Shown in pieces: positions 43,770 through 55,227 of a stretch of 64,000 nt of DNA (the first letter of the stretch is position 1; each line of letters opens with the position of its first letter). The DNA comes from Heligmosomoides polygyrus polygyrus (taxonomy: Eukaryota > Nematoda > Chromadorea > Rhabditida > Heligmosomidae), in contig OX377201.1 in NCBI GenBank assembly GCA_947396885.1, positions 69,104,983 to 69,168,982 on the forward strand, given 5' to 3'. The position numbers and the translations under genes were made by a program. The notes below the pieces were generated by a model, which had not been told where the DNA came from, did no database searches, and worked only from the letters and a program-made list of their open reading frames with translations.

Positions 43770-45292
43770 CATTCTTCTTTCTTCTTCTCTTGAGCGTTTA
43801 GTCCCGCGCAGTCGCAGGGTCCGTTGTTCTTATGATCTGTTGCCACCTCATCCTATCAAGGGTGTCATCTGCCGTAGCGCCGACTTCAGCGAGACCTCTC
43901 TTGATGACGTCCTTCCACCTTCTCCTTGGGGCTCCTCTCGGCCGCTTTTCGGGTGCTTCGAAATCTGGGGCCAACCTTATGGGGTGATCCTCTGGTCTTC
44001 TGAGGACATGTACATACCATCTCAGGCGCTGCTCCCTCATCTTCAGCTGGATCGGGGCTGTCTTCATCACTGCCCTAGCATCCTCGTTTCGCACCCTGTC
44101 CCGACGAGTCCATCCATACCCACCTCAGCATCCTCATCTCCGCCGCGTGCAGTTGCCGCTCCTGCGCCTTACCCAGGGCCCAGCACTCACTGCCGTAGAG
44201 AAGGGCAGGTCTCACAACTGTTCTAGAGCTTGCCTTAGAGCGACCTAGAGCATCTACGGTCGCAGAGAATCCCTGTGGACTCCATCCACTTCAGCCAGGC
44301 TGCGTTTATCCGTCCTGGTCCGCGTTTCCTTCCTCGGATAGGTTACTTCCGAGGTAGCGGAATTCTTCCACCTTCTCGATCGCTTACCCTTGGCAGTCTA
44401 GGATCGATCCAGCGCACTGCTCGGATCTGACGAACTTCGTCTTCTTCACTTTCAGCCGTACTCCGTTGTCTGCGAGTGCTCTCTGCCACAGCTGCAGCTT
44501 CTCCGCCAGCTCCTCCTGGTTGACGGCTACTAAGGCGATGTCGTTGCATAGAGGATCGTCCTGAGGAGGCCTTCCTCAAGATTGTTCACTATAGAGTCAA
44601 GCGTCAGCAGGAAGAAAAACAGACTCAGAGCCGACCCTTGGTGTACCCCCACTGTGATGTCCACTTTCCTTGTCATTCCGTTGGAGTTCGTATCGCCGCT
44701 TTCGAGCCTTCGTACATGTCCCTTATGACCGTGATTAGACGTTTGGACACCCCTCCCTTGAAGGGCTTTCCAGAGTACGGCCTGGGGTAGCCTGTCGTAG
44801 GCCTTCTCCAGGTCCGAAATGCCGGTTAGCAGGGTTTTCGTTTCTCCCGATATTTCTCCATCACCTGACGAGCGATGAAGATTGCGACTGTGGTGGACCT
44901 CTCGGGCATGAAGCCGAACTGCACCTGGGATATGGGTACCATCCCCTCAGCCTCGAGTCGAGCAGTCGTTCGTAGATCTTCATCGTGTGTGAGTTCAGCT
45001 TGATCCCTGGTAGTTGGAACATTCGGAAGCGTCTCCCTTCTGCTTGAAGATGGGGACTATGGTGCTGTTTCTCCAGTCATCCAGCATCTTACCTTCTTTC
45101 GTGATTCTGTCGAGGAACTGCGTAGGCCAGTTGATTATGAGGTCCCCGAGCACCTTCCAGGCTTCTACTGGCACACCGTCAGGCCCTGCTGCCTTTAGTT
45201 TGATCTTCATTATGGCCTTGCAAACCTCTTCTTGCGTCCAAGGTGGGATGGGTACTTCCGTTAGTTGTTCCTCCTGAGTCTCCCGACGAGGG
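43770..45292 (-). mobile_element. RTE-2 LINE, 3' part (middle copy)
   Basis: Sense minus. RT fingers AAGPDGVPVEAWKVLGD and TIVPIFKQKGDASECSNY at 45000-45195, then degenerate palm. The C-terminal domain (43798-44094) has REQRLRWYVHVLRRPEDHP and RPRGAPRRRWKDVIK, then a GAA-rich 3' end at about 43780. It is 5'-truncated at about 45292. Confidence 0.8.
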
Positions 45293-45294
45293 AT

Positions 45295-45440
45295 TTTTTT
45301 TTATTTTCGAATTTTGGGTCTCATCGAATATTCGAATAATGAATATTTTCGAATTTTGGGCCTCACCGAATATTCGAATAATGAATATTCGAATATTCGA
45401 ATTTATTCGAATATTCATTCGAAATTATTCGATTCGGTCC
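45295..45440. repeat. AATATTCGAA-rich self-complementary tract
   Basis: Repeated TTCGAATATTCGAATAA units around two copies of CGAATTTTGGG(T/C)CTCA. It separates the middle and right RTE-2 copies. A similar short tract is at 30740-30795. Confidence 0.7.
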
Positions 45441-45599
45441 GAAGTATACGACAGATGTATTTGAATTGAAAGTCAAATTGAGCCCTATGCTAAATGCCTT
45501 TTTTCTAATTTCTTCTGTAAGATCGTGTCTTCAATTTTCAAATCCAAACTCTTCTAATCTTAATAAGTTCGCACAAATTCACAACGCACAACTGACATA

Positions 45600-45723
45600 G
45601 TGCCACAAAATTTATCAATAGCGAATACTTTGGTTGAAATTGTAAGCATTCTACGGCTTCTAGCCACAAAATTTATCAATAAGGAATGCTTTGGTTGAAA
45701 TAGTAGATATTCTACGGCTTCTA
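45600..45723. repeat. 62-bp tandem duplication
   Basis: GCCACAAAATTTATCAATA...TTCTACGGCTTCTA occurs twice in tandem with few differences. Confidence 0.8.
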
Positions 45724-45807
45724 ATGACCCTCGTAAAGCAAATACAGAAATAAACGTAATCTCAAACATGACATGTCGTTTAAAGGCATTATGTTAATAT
45801 GTATCTT

Positions 45808-48780
45808 CTTCTTCTTCTCCTGAGCGTTTAGTCCCGCGCAGTCGCAGGGTCCGCTGTTCTTGTGATCTGTCGCCACCTCATCCTATCAAGGGCGTCATCT
45901 GCTGTGGCGCCGACTTCGGCGAGATCTCTCTTGATGACGTCCTTCCATCTTTTCCTTGGGGCCCCTCTCGGACGCTTACCGGGTGCCTCGAAATCTAGGG
46001 CCAATCTTGTGGGGTGATCCTCTGGTCTTCTGAGGACGTGGCTATACCACCTCAGGCGCTGCTCTCTCATCTTCAGCTGGATCGGGGCTGTCTTCATCAC
46101 TGCCCTAACATCCTCGTTTCGCACCCTGTCCCGACGGGTTCATCCACATGCCCACCTCAGCATCCTCATCTCCGCCGCGTGCAGTTGCCGCTCCTGCGCC
46201 TTACCCAGGGCCCAGCACTCACTGCCGTAGAGAAGGGCAGGTCTCACAACTGTTCTAGAGCTTGCCTTAGAGCGACCTAGAGCATCTACGGTCGCAGAGA
46301 ATCCCTGTGGACTCCATCCACTTCAGCCAGGCTGCGTTTATCCGTCCTGGTCCACGTTTCCTTCCTCGGATAGGTCACTTCCGAGGTAGCGGAATTCTTC
46401 CACCTTCTCGATCGCTTACCCTTGGCAGTCTAGGATCGATCCAGCGCACTGCTCGGATCTGACGAACTTCGTCTTCTTCACGTTCAGCCGTAGGCTGTTC
46501 TCTGCGAGGGCTCTCTGCCACAGCTGCACCTTCTCCTCCAGCTCCTGGTTGTCGGCTACTAGGGCGATGTCGTCCGCGTAGAGGATCGTTCTGAGAGGGC
46601 CTTCCTCAAGGTGGTTCACTATAGAGTCAAGCGTCAGCAGGAAGAGGAACGGGCTCAGAGCCGACCCTTGGTGTACCCCCTCTGTAATGTCCACTTTCCT
46701 TGTCACCCCGTGTGGAGTTCGTATCGCCGCTTTCTAGCCCTCGTACATGTCCCTTATGACCGTGATCAGACGTTCCGGGACACCCCTCCCTCGAAGGGCA
46801 TTCCAGATTACGGCCCGAGCTAGCCTGTCGTAGGCCTTCTTCAGATCCAGGAATGCCAGGTAGCAGGGTTTTCGTTTCTCCCGATATTCCTCCATCACCT
46901 GACGAGCGATGAAGATGGCGTTTGTGGTGAAGCTCTCAGGCATGAAGCCCCACTGCACCTGGGAGATGGGTACCATCTCCCTCAGCCTTGAGTCGACCAG
47001 TCGTTTGTAGATCTTCATCGTGTGTGAGATTAGTTTGATCCCTCGGTAGTTGGAGCATTCGGAAGCGTCTCCCTTCTGCTTAAAGATGGGGACTATGGTG
47101 CTGTTCCTCCAGTCATCCGGCATCTTACCTTCTTTCGTGATTCTGTTGAGGAACTGCGTCAGCCAGTTGATTCCGAGGTCCACGAGCACCTTCCAAGCCT
47201 CTACTGGCACACCGTCAGGCCCTGCTGCCTTTCCGAGTTTCATCTTCCCTATGGCCTTGCAAACCTCTTCTTGCGTCCAAGGTGGGATGGGTACTTCGTT
47301 AGTTGTTTCTCCTGGGTCTCCCGACGAGGGAACTCCTCGTTCAGGAGTTCCTTGAAGTACTCCTCCCATCTCTCTCTGACCTCGGCCGGCTTCCGTAACA
47401 TCCTACCGTCAGCACTCTTCACAGTCTTCACTACTCGAATGTCGAGGCTAGCTCTATGACGCCCTTGGCCAGGCGGATGGCGAACTTCTCTCCCTCTGGC
47501 CCGTTTAGTTTCTCGTACAGGGCATCCATTTCCGCGTTCTTTGCCTTCGCTACAGCTGTTTTTGCCAGCCTCTTCAGCTTCCTGTAGGCTGTGAGATGCT
47601 GGGGTGCCCTCGTCTTCTGCCACAGCTTATAGGCCTCCTTCTTCCTCTTCACCGCAGCCTGCACCTCTTCGTTTCAGAACCATGCCGGTTTATCCCCTCT
47701 GGTTCCGCCCTTTGTTTCTCCCAGGGTTTCCTTGGCACATCTCAGGATTGTTTGGGCTACCCTCCTCCAGGTCTCATTCACGGGACCAGCTGGATCTGCA
47801 AGGCCTGCTTCGAGCACTGCACTTCATAGCTCGTTCCGCTTTGAACCCCGCAGTCTCCACCATCGGATCCTGTGTTCCGTCCTCACTTGGTGCGTAGAGG
47901 TATACTAAGGTCGGCTACCAAGGGTCTATGCTGTGATGCCACGTCTTCTCCCGGAATGACCTTCACATCCCGGACTGTTTTCAGGGCAGACCTTCAAACC
48001 AGAATGTGGTCGACTTCCTTTCTTCTTCCACCGCTAGCATAGTCACCTTCTGGCTCTCCCTCTTCGCGAAAAAGGTAATATAGACAGCCACGTCGTGGGC
48101 GATAGCCAGATCGAGAATTCTTTCTCCATCTGGGTTTATCAGGCCGATCCCTTTACCTTCATGAACCCTTTCCACTCCCCTTCTGCCGCTCCAACATGCC
48201 CGTGCTAGTCACCTTCCTGTACGGACCTTATGGCCTCCTCGAGCTTGAAGTAGAAGTCGTCCTTGTCGTGCTCGAGGCATCCGCTCTGCAGAGCGTAGAC
48301 AGACATGATGGTCCAGTAACCCTCTTTCGTGTCCAGCAGCAGTGACATGATGCGGTCATTCACACATTGGACAGCACTACTGAATCCTTTAGGGACTCCG
48401 CGACAACTATCCCTACCCCGGTCCTCTTGGTGTCCTATCCGTTGTAGTACAGCTTGACCCTTCTCCGATCTCCTTGACATTCGCCCCTTTCCATCGCGTT
48501 TCCTGCAGACACAGGACTTGTATCCTTCTGCGCTTCATCAGGTCAGCCACTTCCCTAGATCTTCCGGTCGGCGTTCCCACATTCAGAGTCCTCAGTCGAA
48601 CTAGCTTCTTTAGCCGAGGTCGTTCGGCCCTCGGTAGCCCTCGCATACTGACCACAGAACTTGACGGGGGTTCTGTGCGAAACTTTTCTAGCCTTCACAC
48701 TGACTCTATTGCGAGTTTGATCATGGTTTTGTGACGAGGTTTCTCCATCAGCCGCCCTGTCAACCTGGGCCGGACGCTGG
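45808..48780 (-). mobile_element. RTE-2 LINE, nearly full length (right copy)
   Basis: Sense minus. Endonuclease (48655-47980), linker (47664-47430), RT fingers (47250-47060), palm with CYLAFLDLKKAYDRL (46820-46860) and TILYADDIALVADNQ (46545-46590), C-terminal domain (46124-45828), and a GAAGAAG tail ending near 45808. Most coding survives in pieces; frameshifts and stops break it. It is the only RTE-2 copy here with all domains and the intact YADD. Confidence 0.85.
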
Positions 48781-49718
48781 AACCGCTGCCATTTTTGCAA
48801 TTTTAGGGAAAATTGTTTTTTGACAATTTCCCTCGAGGACGAGGGCGCTCTTCGCCGACTCTGCCCGGACAATGACGTCATCGTTTTGAAATTGGCCAAA
48901 TGTCCTCATCCAAAATCTTCTAGGGGTTCATTTGGTGCGCTGATTACGAATGCGACGTCCTTTTTGAAAATTCTGCCGATTTTGGTAGGTTCTGGATTCC
49001 CTCTTGGATAACTATGAGCGATCTGGTCAGGAACACCGATTTTGCTCAAACCTTGTCTAAGGTCAGGGGTTATTCAGGGTGCCGAATACGGTGCCCAAGC
49101 CCATTTGACCGATTATGGCCGGAGACCACCCATACCGATAACTGAGGGTGGACACTGATCCTGACTCTACCATCTCAAATGGCTGGAACATGCCAAAATC
49201 GGTGGAATTTTTAAAAATGGACGTAGGATTCGTAATTGGCGCTCCAAATAACCCATAGACGATTTTGGATGAAGTTTGGACAAGAAAATTTGGCAAATTT
49301 CGAAATCATCTATTTTTGATGACGTGATTGTCCGCACAGGCTGGGCGAAGAGCGCCGCCGTCCTCAATGGGAAATTGTCAAAAAAAATCAGATTTCCCAG
49401 AATTGGCCGAGATTAATAGCGTTCGATAGAGCTTTTCTTCCCGCAGTAGTCGACTGAACTCGGGAAAAATCGTGTCACACAAGGCTAAACTGCATTTTCT
49501 CACCGCTGTACTTTATTCAGTCATAAGTTACGCCACGGCGTTGAACTTTCTACTGCTTACAAAATCCACAAGTTGAGCTGTCGCGCCCAGTCGATTGATA
49601 GGTTCGACCCTATATACGTTGTGCACAGTGCGCTACAAAGTTTTGCCGGCACAGAGTACAACAATTCCTGAGTAGGGCGGCTGATAAAACTTCTCAAACG
49701 CTCACTCTACAAGCTGCC
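47127..49718. repeat. Near-identical inverted tract, right arm
   Basis: Mirror of 41050-43641. It includes the boundary between arm-specific sequence and the RTE-2 5' end, so that boundary was duplicated once, not made twice by insertion. Confidence 0.85.
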
Positions 49719-50219
49719 TCGTCGCCCACTCGATGGATTGGTTCGATCCTATATGCATTGTGCACGGCGCACTCTCAGAGGATTCCTGTCATGACAGAAT
49801 ACTTTACGCCATGCTTGAGATACTCCGAGAACATGCAAGTCCTGGAAGATAAGCTTCTCCAATCGCAAAAAATTCTGCTCCAGTCATTTTTGATCACTCA
49901 CTGCGAAAACGCGGTGGTCTGGCGAAGTTGTATATTCTCAATTAGAGGAATTATAAGCACACAACGGTTTTCGACGGCTTGCTTCCGAGAACTCATCCGC
50001 GACCGCCCTTCGCAATGGAGCCCATGTTCTCAATTTCGGACATTTTCATGGCTCCATACGAAATATGTATACCACACGATAGAGCTCGAGCTCCTGAGCT
50101 CAAGTATGCCCTTGGTTTTTCAAATGGGTGAGTTTTAGGCGAGTTTTATCAAAAGGATTCAAAAGCAGAAAAATCGCGGTTTTTGCGTCGTCTATTAAAA
50201 AGACGCGTCCGGTACTGTA

Positions 50220-51850
50220 TGTTGTTAATCATTGCTTTAATTGCTTTAGAGAGAGAGTGAAGTGCTGCAAATTTGAAGGTGGTAAACTCAAGTGATCATA
50301 AGTTCGTCGAGCTAACAGTTTTGGTTACGATAGGAGCCGTAGAGCACTTGGAATACCTCTACCAATGAACGCCACTAATAGGAATCCTCGCTGCGAATAA
50401 TGCCGGAAAACATATTTCTCTCCTCATTCTCCTGAACATGGTGAAAATTTTCTTCTGAAGGTTTTCGAAGAAGTACGAAAAATGTAAAAAACGTTACATG
50501 GAAGCGTTATGTTTGCAGAATAGGCAGAATAAAACTCTACTTTGAAATCCAACTCCTTCGATTTTGTACAGATGAATTTAATGGAGTGGTATTTGGTGCT
50601 GCCGCTTGGATAGCTAGTAACTTTTTAATCATAAGAGGCAAACACATTTTCTGATTCTCGCCAGCATAGTCTTCTCTAATTTACCTGGAGCCAGATTTAT
50701 CATCGCTTACCGCCTTCTAACGGTGATGATACCGCCAAACCCCTGATATGACATGCATCAGCATCAGCTTTGGCGGTGCTTTCATGATCCTATGTCCCAG
50801 CCTATGTTATGCCATCACTCTCCAATGCCTAATGATAATCTTCCATACCGATCGAGCGACGTCGCATCGCGCCATCGCGAGGTGTTCATACCTGTGCTGC
50901 AGCGAATCGGGGGCAGACATAACTCCAACGCCGCGCGAACAGCTCATGGTGTCGCGCCTGGCGAGTTGTCGCGATCCGACTGCTTCCGACACGGACGGCT
51001 AGTGTCTCGCGCTAGGGCGCCAAAGGGTGTGCCGGCGACGTTGACCGCGCAGAACAAGGAAAGAGACATGATATGAGGGTGAGACAAGTCTGATGTCTCC
51101 TGGAGGGGAAGTGAGAGTGGTTGATACCAAAATGCGGACGGAATAAGAATCTACTTCAAATGAGCAAAGGGAAATGATCCAGGATCTGGTGAGGGAAATT
51201 CGGAGCAAGAACTGGGACGGGACTACTAACTGGACGTTTCGGAAGCAAATATTTGTAAGTTTCTATTCAGGGGGGTGGGGGGTGAGCGGACTAATCCGTA
51301 GCATTTCCCTTAATTCTAACATTGCAGTTGACCGTCACCAACTTGTGATCGTTCACTTGTAATGCCATGACCAAACACCCCTTTAGCAAACAAACAATGA
51401 AATCAAACTGTGCTGAATTGTTCAACAACCCTTTGCAGAAAACATGGCGAGCTGTGGTCCTGACGAGCAATAAACGTCAAAAAGCTAGGCAAGGAGCTTA
51501 AGCAGTGGTACAATGTCATGCTCCGCGGCTAACCATGCATGATCGAGCGCACGTCCGCCTTTCAGCGCCTCGACGTCGCATGCGGCTAGCGCGCGACGTC
51601 GCGTTGGAGTTACGTCCTGGAACCGCAGCGAGCACCTTATCGCATGCAACTATCAGCATCGCCACGTAATGATGATACCGCTGTTCAATGCTGTGCGATT
51701 GGCTCATCGCTTGGTGATTGGTTACTACGCTATCGCTTCGAACGTATGGTGTTCACAACACCAACACCGTCGCAGAAAAGCGCGAGTGTGACATGCGACA
51801 CCGACGCTACGCGAACGCTCTGGAGCCCCTCCCCCCCCCCCCTCCTCCCA
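50220..51850. other. No gene recognised
   Basis: GC-rich, partly palindromic blocks (about 50800-51060, 51520-51830) resemble the MITE-rich segments elsewhere but I could not set ends. A C-run is at 51830-51842. No protein motif. Confidence 0.35.
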
Positions 51851-51857
51851 AGCCTTA

Positions 51858-52181
51858 AGGCCTTCGCACACTGCGGCAATGCGGCGGCCCTATCTAAACC
51901 TATCAGTATCCATAAGTATAGGGCAGCGACGCAGAGCTAGCAGCGAGTGTGCCGCCAAGGCGGCTGTGGCAATAATTATTCAGGGCATTATTGCCGCTGC
52001 AGCCGCTTTGCCATGGAAACTGATAGTGATATGATGATGATAATAACGATGAAACCGCAGTGGCGATGGAGTAGGGTGGCAAAGCTGAAGATGAGTGCCT
52101 CCTATGCGGCAGCTTTTTCGCCCACGAGGCAGTTTTGTTGCCTGCCGTTTGCCGCGTTGCTGCGAAGGTGTGCGGAGGCCT
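51858..52181. mobile_element. MITE, 324 bp, TTA target
   Basis: AGGCCTTCGCACAC on the left, reversed AGGCCTCCGCACACC on the right, flanked by TTA at 51855-51857 and 52182-52184. No coding. Confidence 0.6.
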
Positions 52182-52184
52182 TTA

Positions 52185-52856
52185 GAGGCGGTAAGCGGTT
52201 GATGAATCTGGCACCTAGTTGTTGCCTACATTCCCTTATCAAGTATGGCAGTGATAGACTATTAAATACCAGAGCGCTCGTTTGAGACGTCGGAGTGAAT
52301 CATAACGTTCGCAACGGTTCTAGGAGGCTAGTCTTCCTAATGATTTCCCTCAACCATTCCATGTTACTGTACATGATCCTCCCTTACAATACTCACAATT
52401 TAATTTTTTTCGTAGTCATTACACTAAAGAAAGCAACCGTGTTTGTCACTGGCACTCGTTCATATCGAGACTTTCGTTTTGTTAAGCAAGTAAGTGATAT
52501 AGAAGGAAAATTTTGATGGGTAACTAAAACCTAGCGCTAAATTAATTATTGGAAAATCATATGGGTTTTCTTGTATTCATTCCTCTGCGCGACCGCCTGC
52601 GTTTAGCAATTATAAGACGGCTTTGGCAAGTCATCCTATAATGTTAAGCGCTTCCAAATGTTTTTGCAGCAGTGACATCAAAATCTCCTATAAACTCGGA
52701 TAGCCAAACACTTCAACAAAGGACGGAACTGTCAAAGCACTAAAACGGCGAAAATTTTCGACCGGCCCTAATGGAGCGAGCGGTCAGGCAGAATCGTCGG
52801 CCGGAACTAGGAGAACGACGCGCGGGATCTCCCATTATTATGTTAGTGGAATTCTC
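52185..52856. other. No gene recognised
   Basis: AT-rich spacer with a 73-codon plus frame (52295-52516) and no known motif. Confidence 0.35.
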
Positions 52857-53350
52857 GGATCTATCCTAGTCCGGGGGGGCACATAACTAAAAGGTGTTAT
52901 ATGTAACAATCCACTTCAGACTTACCGAGCGGCTCCTACAAAACAACATGAGACCTAAACAGAAAAGTCATGAAGAAAAAAAAACAACGAAAAATTACAT
53001 TTGTTAGGTTGTAAGCAGGCAAAGTTGTGTGCCCTCCTCAGCATGTTGGATCCTGTTATAACATGTCAGGCGGCGGTGAGCACTGGACATGCGGCTTCAT
53101 GCGCCCTCCCCACCATGTTAGATCCTGGTTATAACATGTCAGCCGGCGGCCAGTACGCGGCATGCCTCCATTCCGTCGCTCTTTGTCCGCCGAGACGGTT
53201 GTAAACCGCGGAGATTTTTTATTTTTCGTTCGTTCTCCCGTTTTCGGTTTCTTTTAAGTTCCACCTCGTTCTCTAGGAGCCGCTTTGTAAGTTTCAATTC
53301 ATTTTGTTGCCTACTTTTTAGATATGTGCCCCCCGGACTAGGATAGATCC
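52857..53350. mobile_element. MITE with long inverted ends and 8-bp duplication, copy 2
   Basis: Same ends as 26911-27417 (GGATCTATCCTAGTCCGGGG), with exact flanks GAATTCTC at 52849-52856 and 53351-53358. The internal direct repeats of CCTG(G)TTATAACATGTCAG are kept. Confidence 0.87.
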
Positions 53351-53358
53351 GAATTCTC

Positions 53359-53689
53359 CACTCCACCTCCACACTGAAGAATGTAACACACAAAACGCGG
53401 CGATATCAGTGCCCGTGGCATGTCGCCGCGGGCTAAGATCAGACGGTGTGGGTTGGAGAGGTGCTATATGGCTGAGGTTAGATTCCAATAGTGTGCGCTC
53501 GCTTTTAATCACTACTTTGTCTTTTGTGTAAACACATTCTTCAGGAAACGTCTTACGAAAGACGTAACCTGGAAAATAGATGGCCTGTGGAATGTTCACT
53601 GTCCGCTGAGAGAGTATAACAACATTGACTTCTACGAAATAGAGGGCGCACATGGCTTTATACTGAAGGTGTCTAAAGCAATGCAACAA
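53359..53689 (-). other. Open frame downstream of bestrophin, possible exon
   Basis: A 123-codon minus frame opens after an acceptor-like CACCTTCAG at about 53670 and reads YKAMCALYFVEVNVVILSQR onward. Its last ten codons run into the MITE end, so the stop is acquired. No domain recognised. It is in the orientation of the bestrophin gene and might be a 3' exon or untranslated sequence. Confidence 0.2.
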
Positions 53690-53936
53690 AGGTAATATAA
53701 AGTCAGAACAGCTGGAGAAGCCTTCGCTACTTCGATATCTGTGTCACAGAGTAGGCAGGAGAAAGTCGAGCTAGCGCGTTCTTCACAATGGGAATTGGCA
53801 AATTTCATCTTTACAAAGCTAAATAGTCGAAAACTTTCCTATCTCTACACTGTTATTCTTGAAAAGTATTTACGCTGCAGAGGGCGGCTTCAGAGGAAGA
53901 ATATCTTCATTTCAGGAAAGAGGACAACATCCTTAC

Positions 53937-54819
53937 CTTCTGCCAAGCTTCCTCCTCGTTTTCTTCAAGGACGTCGTCTAGAATGTGGTGTTGGAAATCG
54001 TGTGGAGACTTTAGATTCGTTGATGACGACGACTTCAGCACGTCCTTTGTCTTGGGAGCGTCCGAAGATAAAGTGGCGTCGTCTTCTGGAACCAACTTTC
54101 GAATTCTCAGTTGCTAAAATTGTGTCAGCAGTAGGACCGTACGGCTTTCGACGAACGCGTTGTTGCTGAACGACTTCTCTCGAGTAGGGGTTCGTTCGCC
54201 GCCAGCTTTCGCGTCTCGCAACGAGTCGAGGAATGGTAAGTGACCGTGGGAAACGGTCTTCCTAGGCTGTTCTCCGTCGTGCAGTTGTCCGCGGGAAAGC
54301 GACCTGCAGCAAGCACTCACGGCGCTTCAAAGTCATCCCTCAGATAGCTTGCACTTACCTCTCGATTTTATTCTTGAAGCTGCGGAACATATCCATTGAA
54401 CCGACGGAGGGTCGATGCTGGCGGTGTTCAACGCTTAACAAGTTGCGGGTTGAGGTGGAGGCCTTAACGACAGGAAAGCTGGAGAACTCACTGGCTGACC
54501 GGAACGACGCTCACCCTTCTCCGTAACGATGGAGAATTCGCGAACTGTGGATCCCGATCGTCGAAGTGAGGCACCATTCTGATCTCGTGGACGCTCTCAG
54601 GTAGCCTTGAATGCAACATCAACTGACCTAGATAGAGAGGAGAGCACTGTTCCCCTAATTCCTCACTCACCTCACTTCACTAACTGAACCTTTGTGGGGA
54701 TTGTTCGGAATCTTCGCAGTCTCCTCCGAATAGAGGGGCTCCACCTTGTCGTCCCAGAATGGATCCTTTTTCAAATCCGGTGGACGATCGTAGCCTTGAT
54801 CGACCATCATTAACACCAT
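53937..54819 (-). CDS. Bestrophin-family channel, C-terminal exons
   Basis: Continuation of the gene at 56881-57765. Exon 6 (54671-54819): MVLMMVDQGYDRPPDLKKDP then FWDDKVEPLYS, the conserved post-clasp segment. Exon 7 (54515-54605): LPESVHEIRMVPHFDDRD.... Exon 8 (54359-54462): ...SVGSMDMFRSFKNKIE. Exon 9 starts at 54303 (RSLSRGQLHDGEQPRKT...). Its frame meets TAG at 54114-54116, and the next 59 codons (54113-53937, QLRIRKLVPEDDATLSS...) are in the same frame, preceded by an acceptor-like TTTTAG and followed by donor GTAAGG. Either the protein ends at TAG or a 39-bp or longer intron removes it. Phases of exons 6-9 join without conflict; introns are 65, 52 and 55 bp. This tail is cytosolic and usually disordered. 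Confidence 0.8.
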
Positions 54820-55227
54820 CTGAAAAAGGACTCCTGACCATTTCTAGTTTAAACCTTGCTGTTATGAAAAATCTAGGCTGAATAGAAAGGCAGTATAATC
54901 TTCACGTGAAGAATTCTCGGCTATGTCACCTATTGCTCCTAGTTACTGCTGACGTGTCCAAAAGTATGTAAAGATTGCGTTCTCGGGGGTTCACCACTCT
55001 CCGGCATACCTTGGCTATCTGTAGCCTGCAATTCTGCATTTACTATGGTTAGATACCCTCGCGGTTGGTTGAACCAGCATATTCAGATAAGGAACGGTCC
55101 TGCGGAAAGTCCATTGGCGGCTTTATCAACTGAATGCACATTTGGTCTACGGATCTTCTTCGCTAGACTCTCGTACTAAGATGAACATCGAACCGCTTAT
55201 CGGAGGTCCACAGGGCGCGTCTCCTGG

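Larger units (their letters stand above)
40502..50217. mobile_element. Giant palindromic element, 9.7 kb, TA-flanked
   Basis: Ends AGTACCGGACGCGTCTTTT are inverted at 40503 and 50216, with TA at 40500-40501 and 50218-50219. The outer arms (40502-41049 with 49719-50217) are clearly diverged. The next 2.6 kb is almost identical. The centre (43.7-47.1 kb) is filled by RTE-2 sequence. The ends look like a Tc1/mariner-type long inverted repeat, but no transposase remains. Within each arm a smaller palindrome lies at about 41370-41960 (mirror 48808-49398). Confidence 0.75.

Noticed and set aside
43741..44226. 161-codon plus-strand frame
   Set aside because: It is the shadow of the RTE-2 C-terminal domain on the opposite strand.
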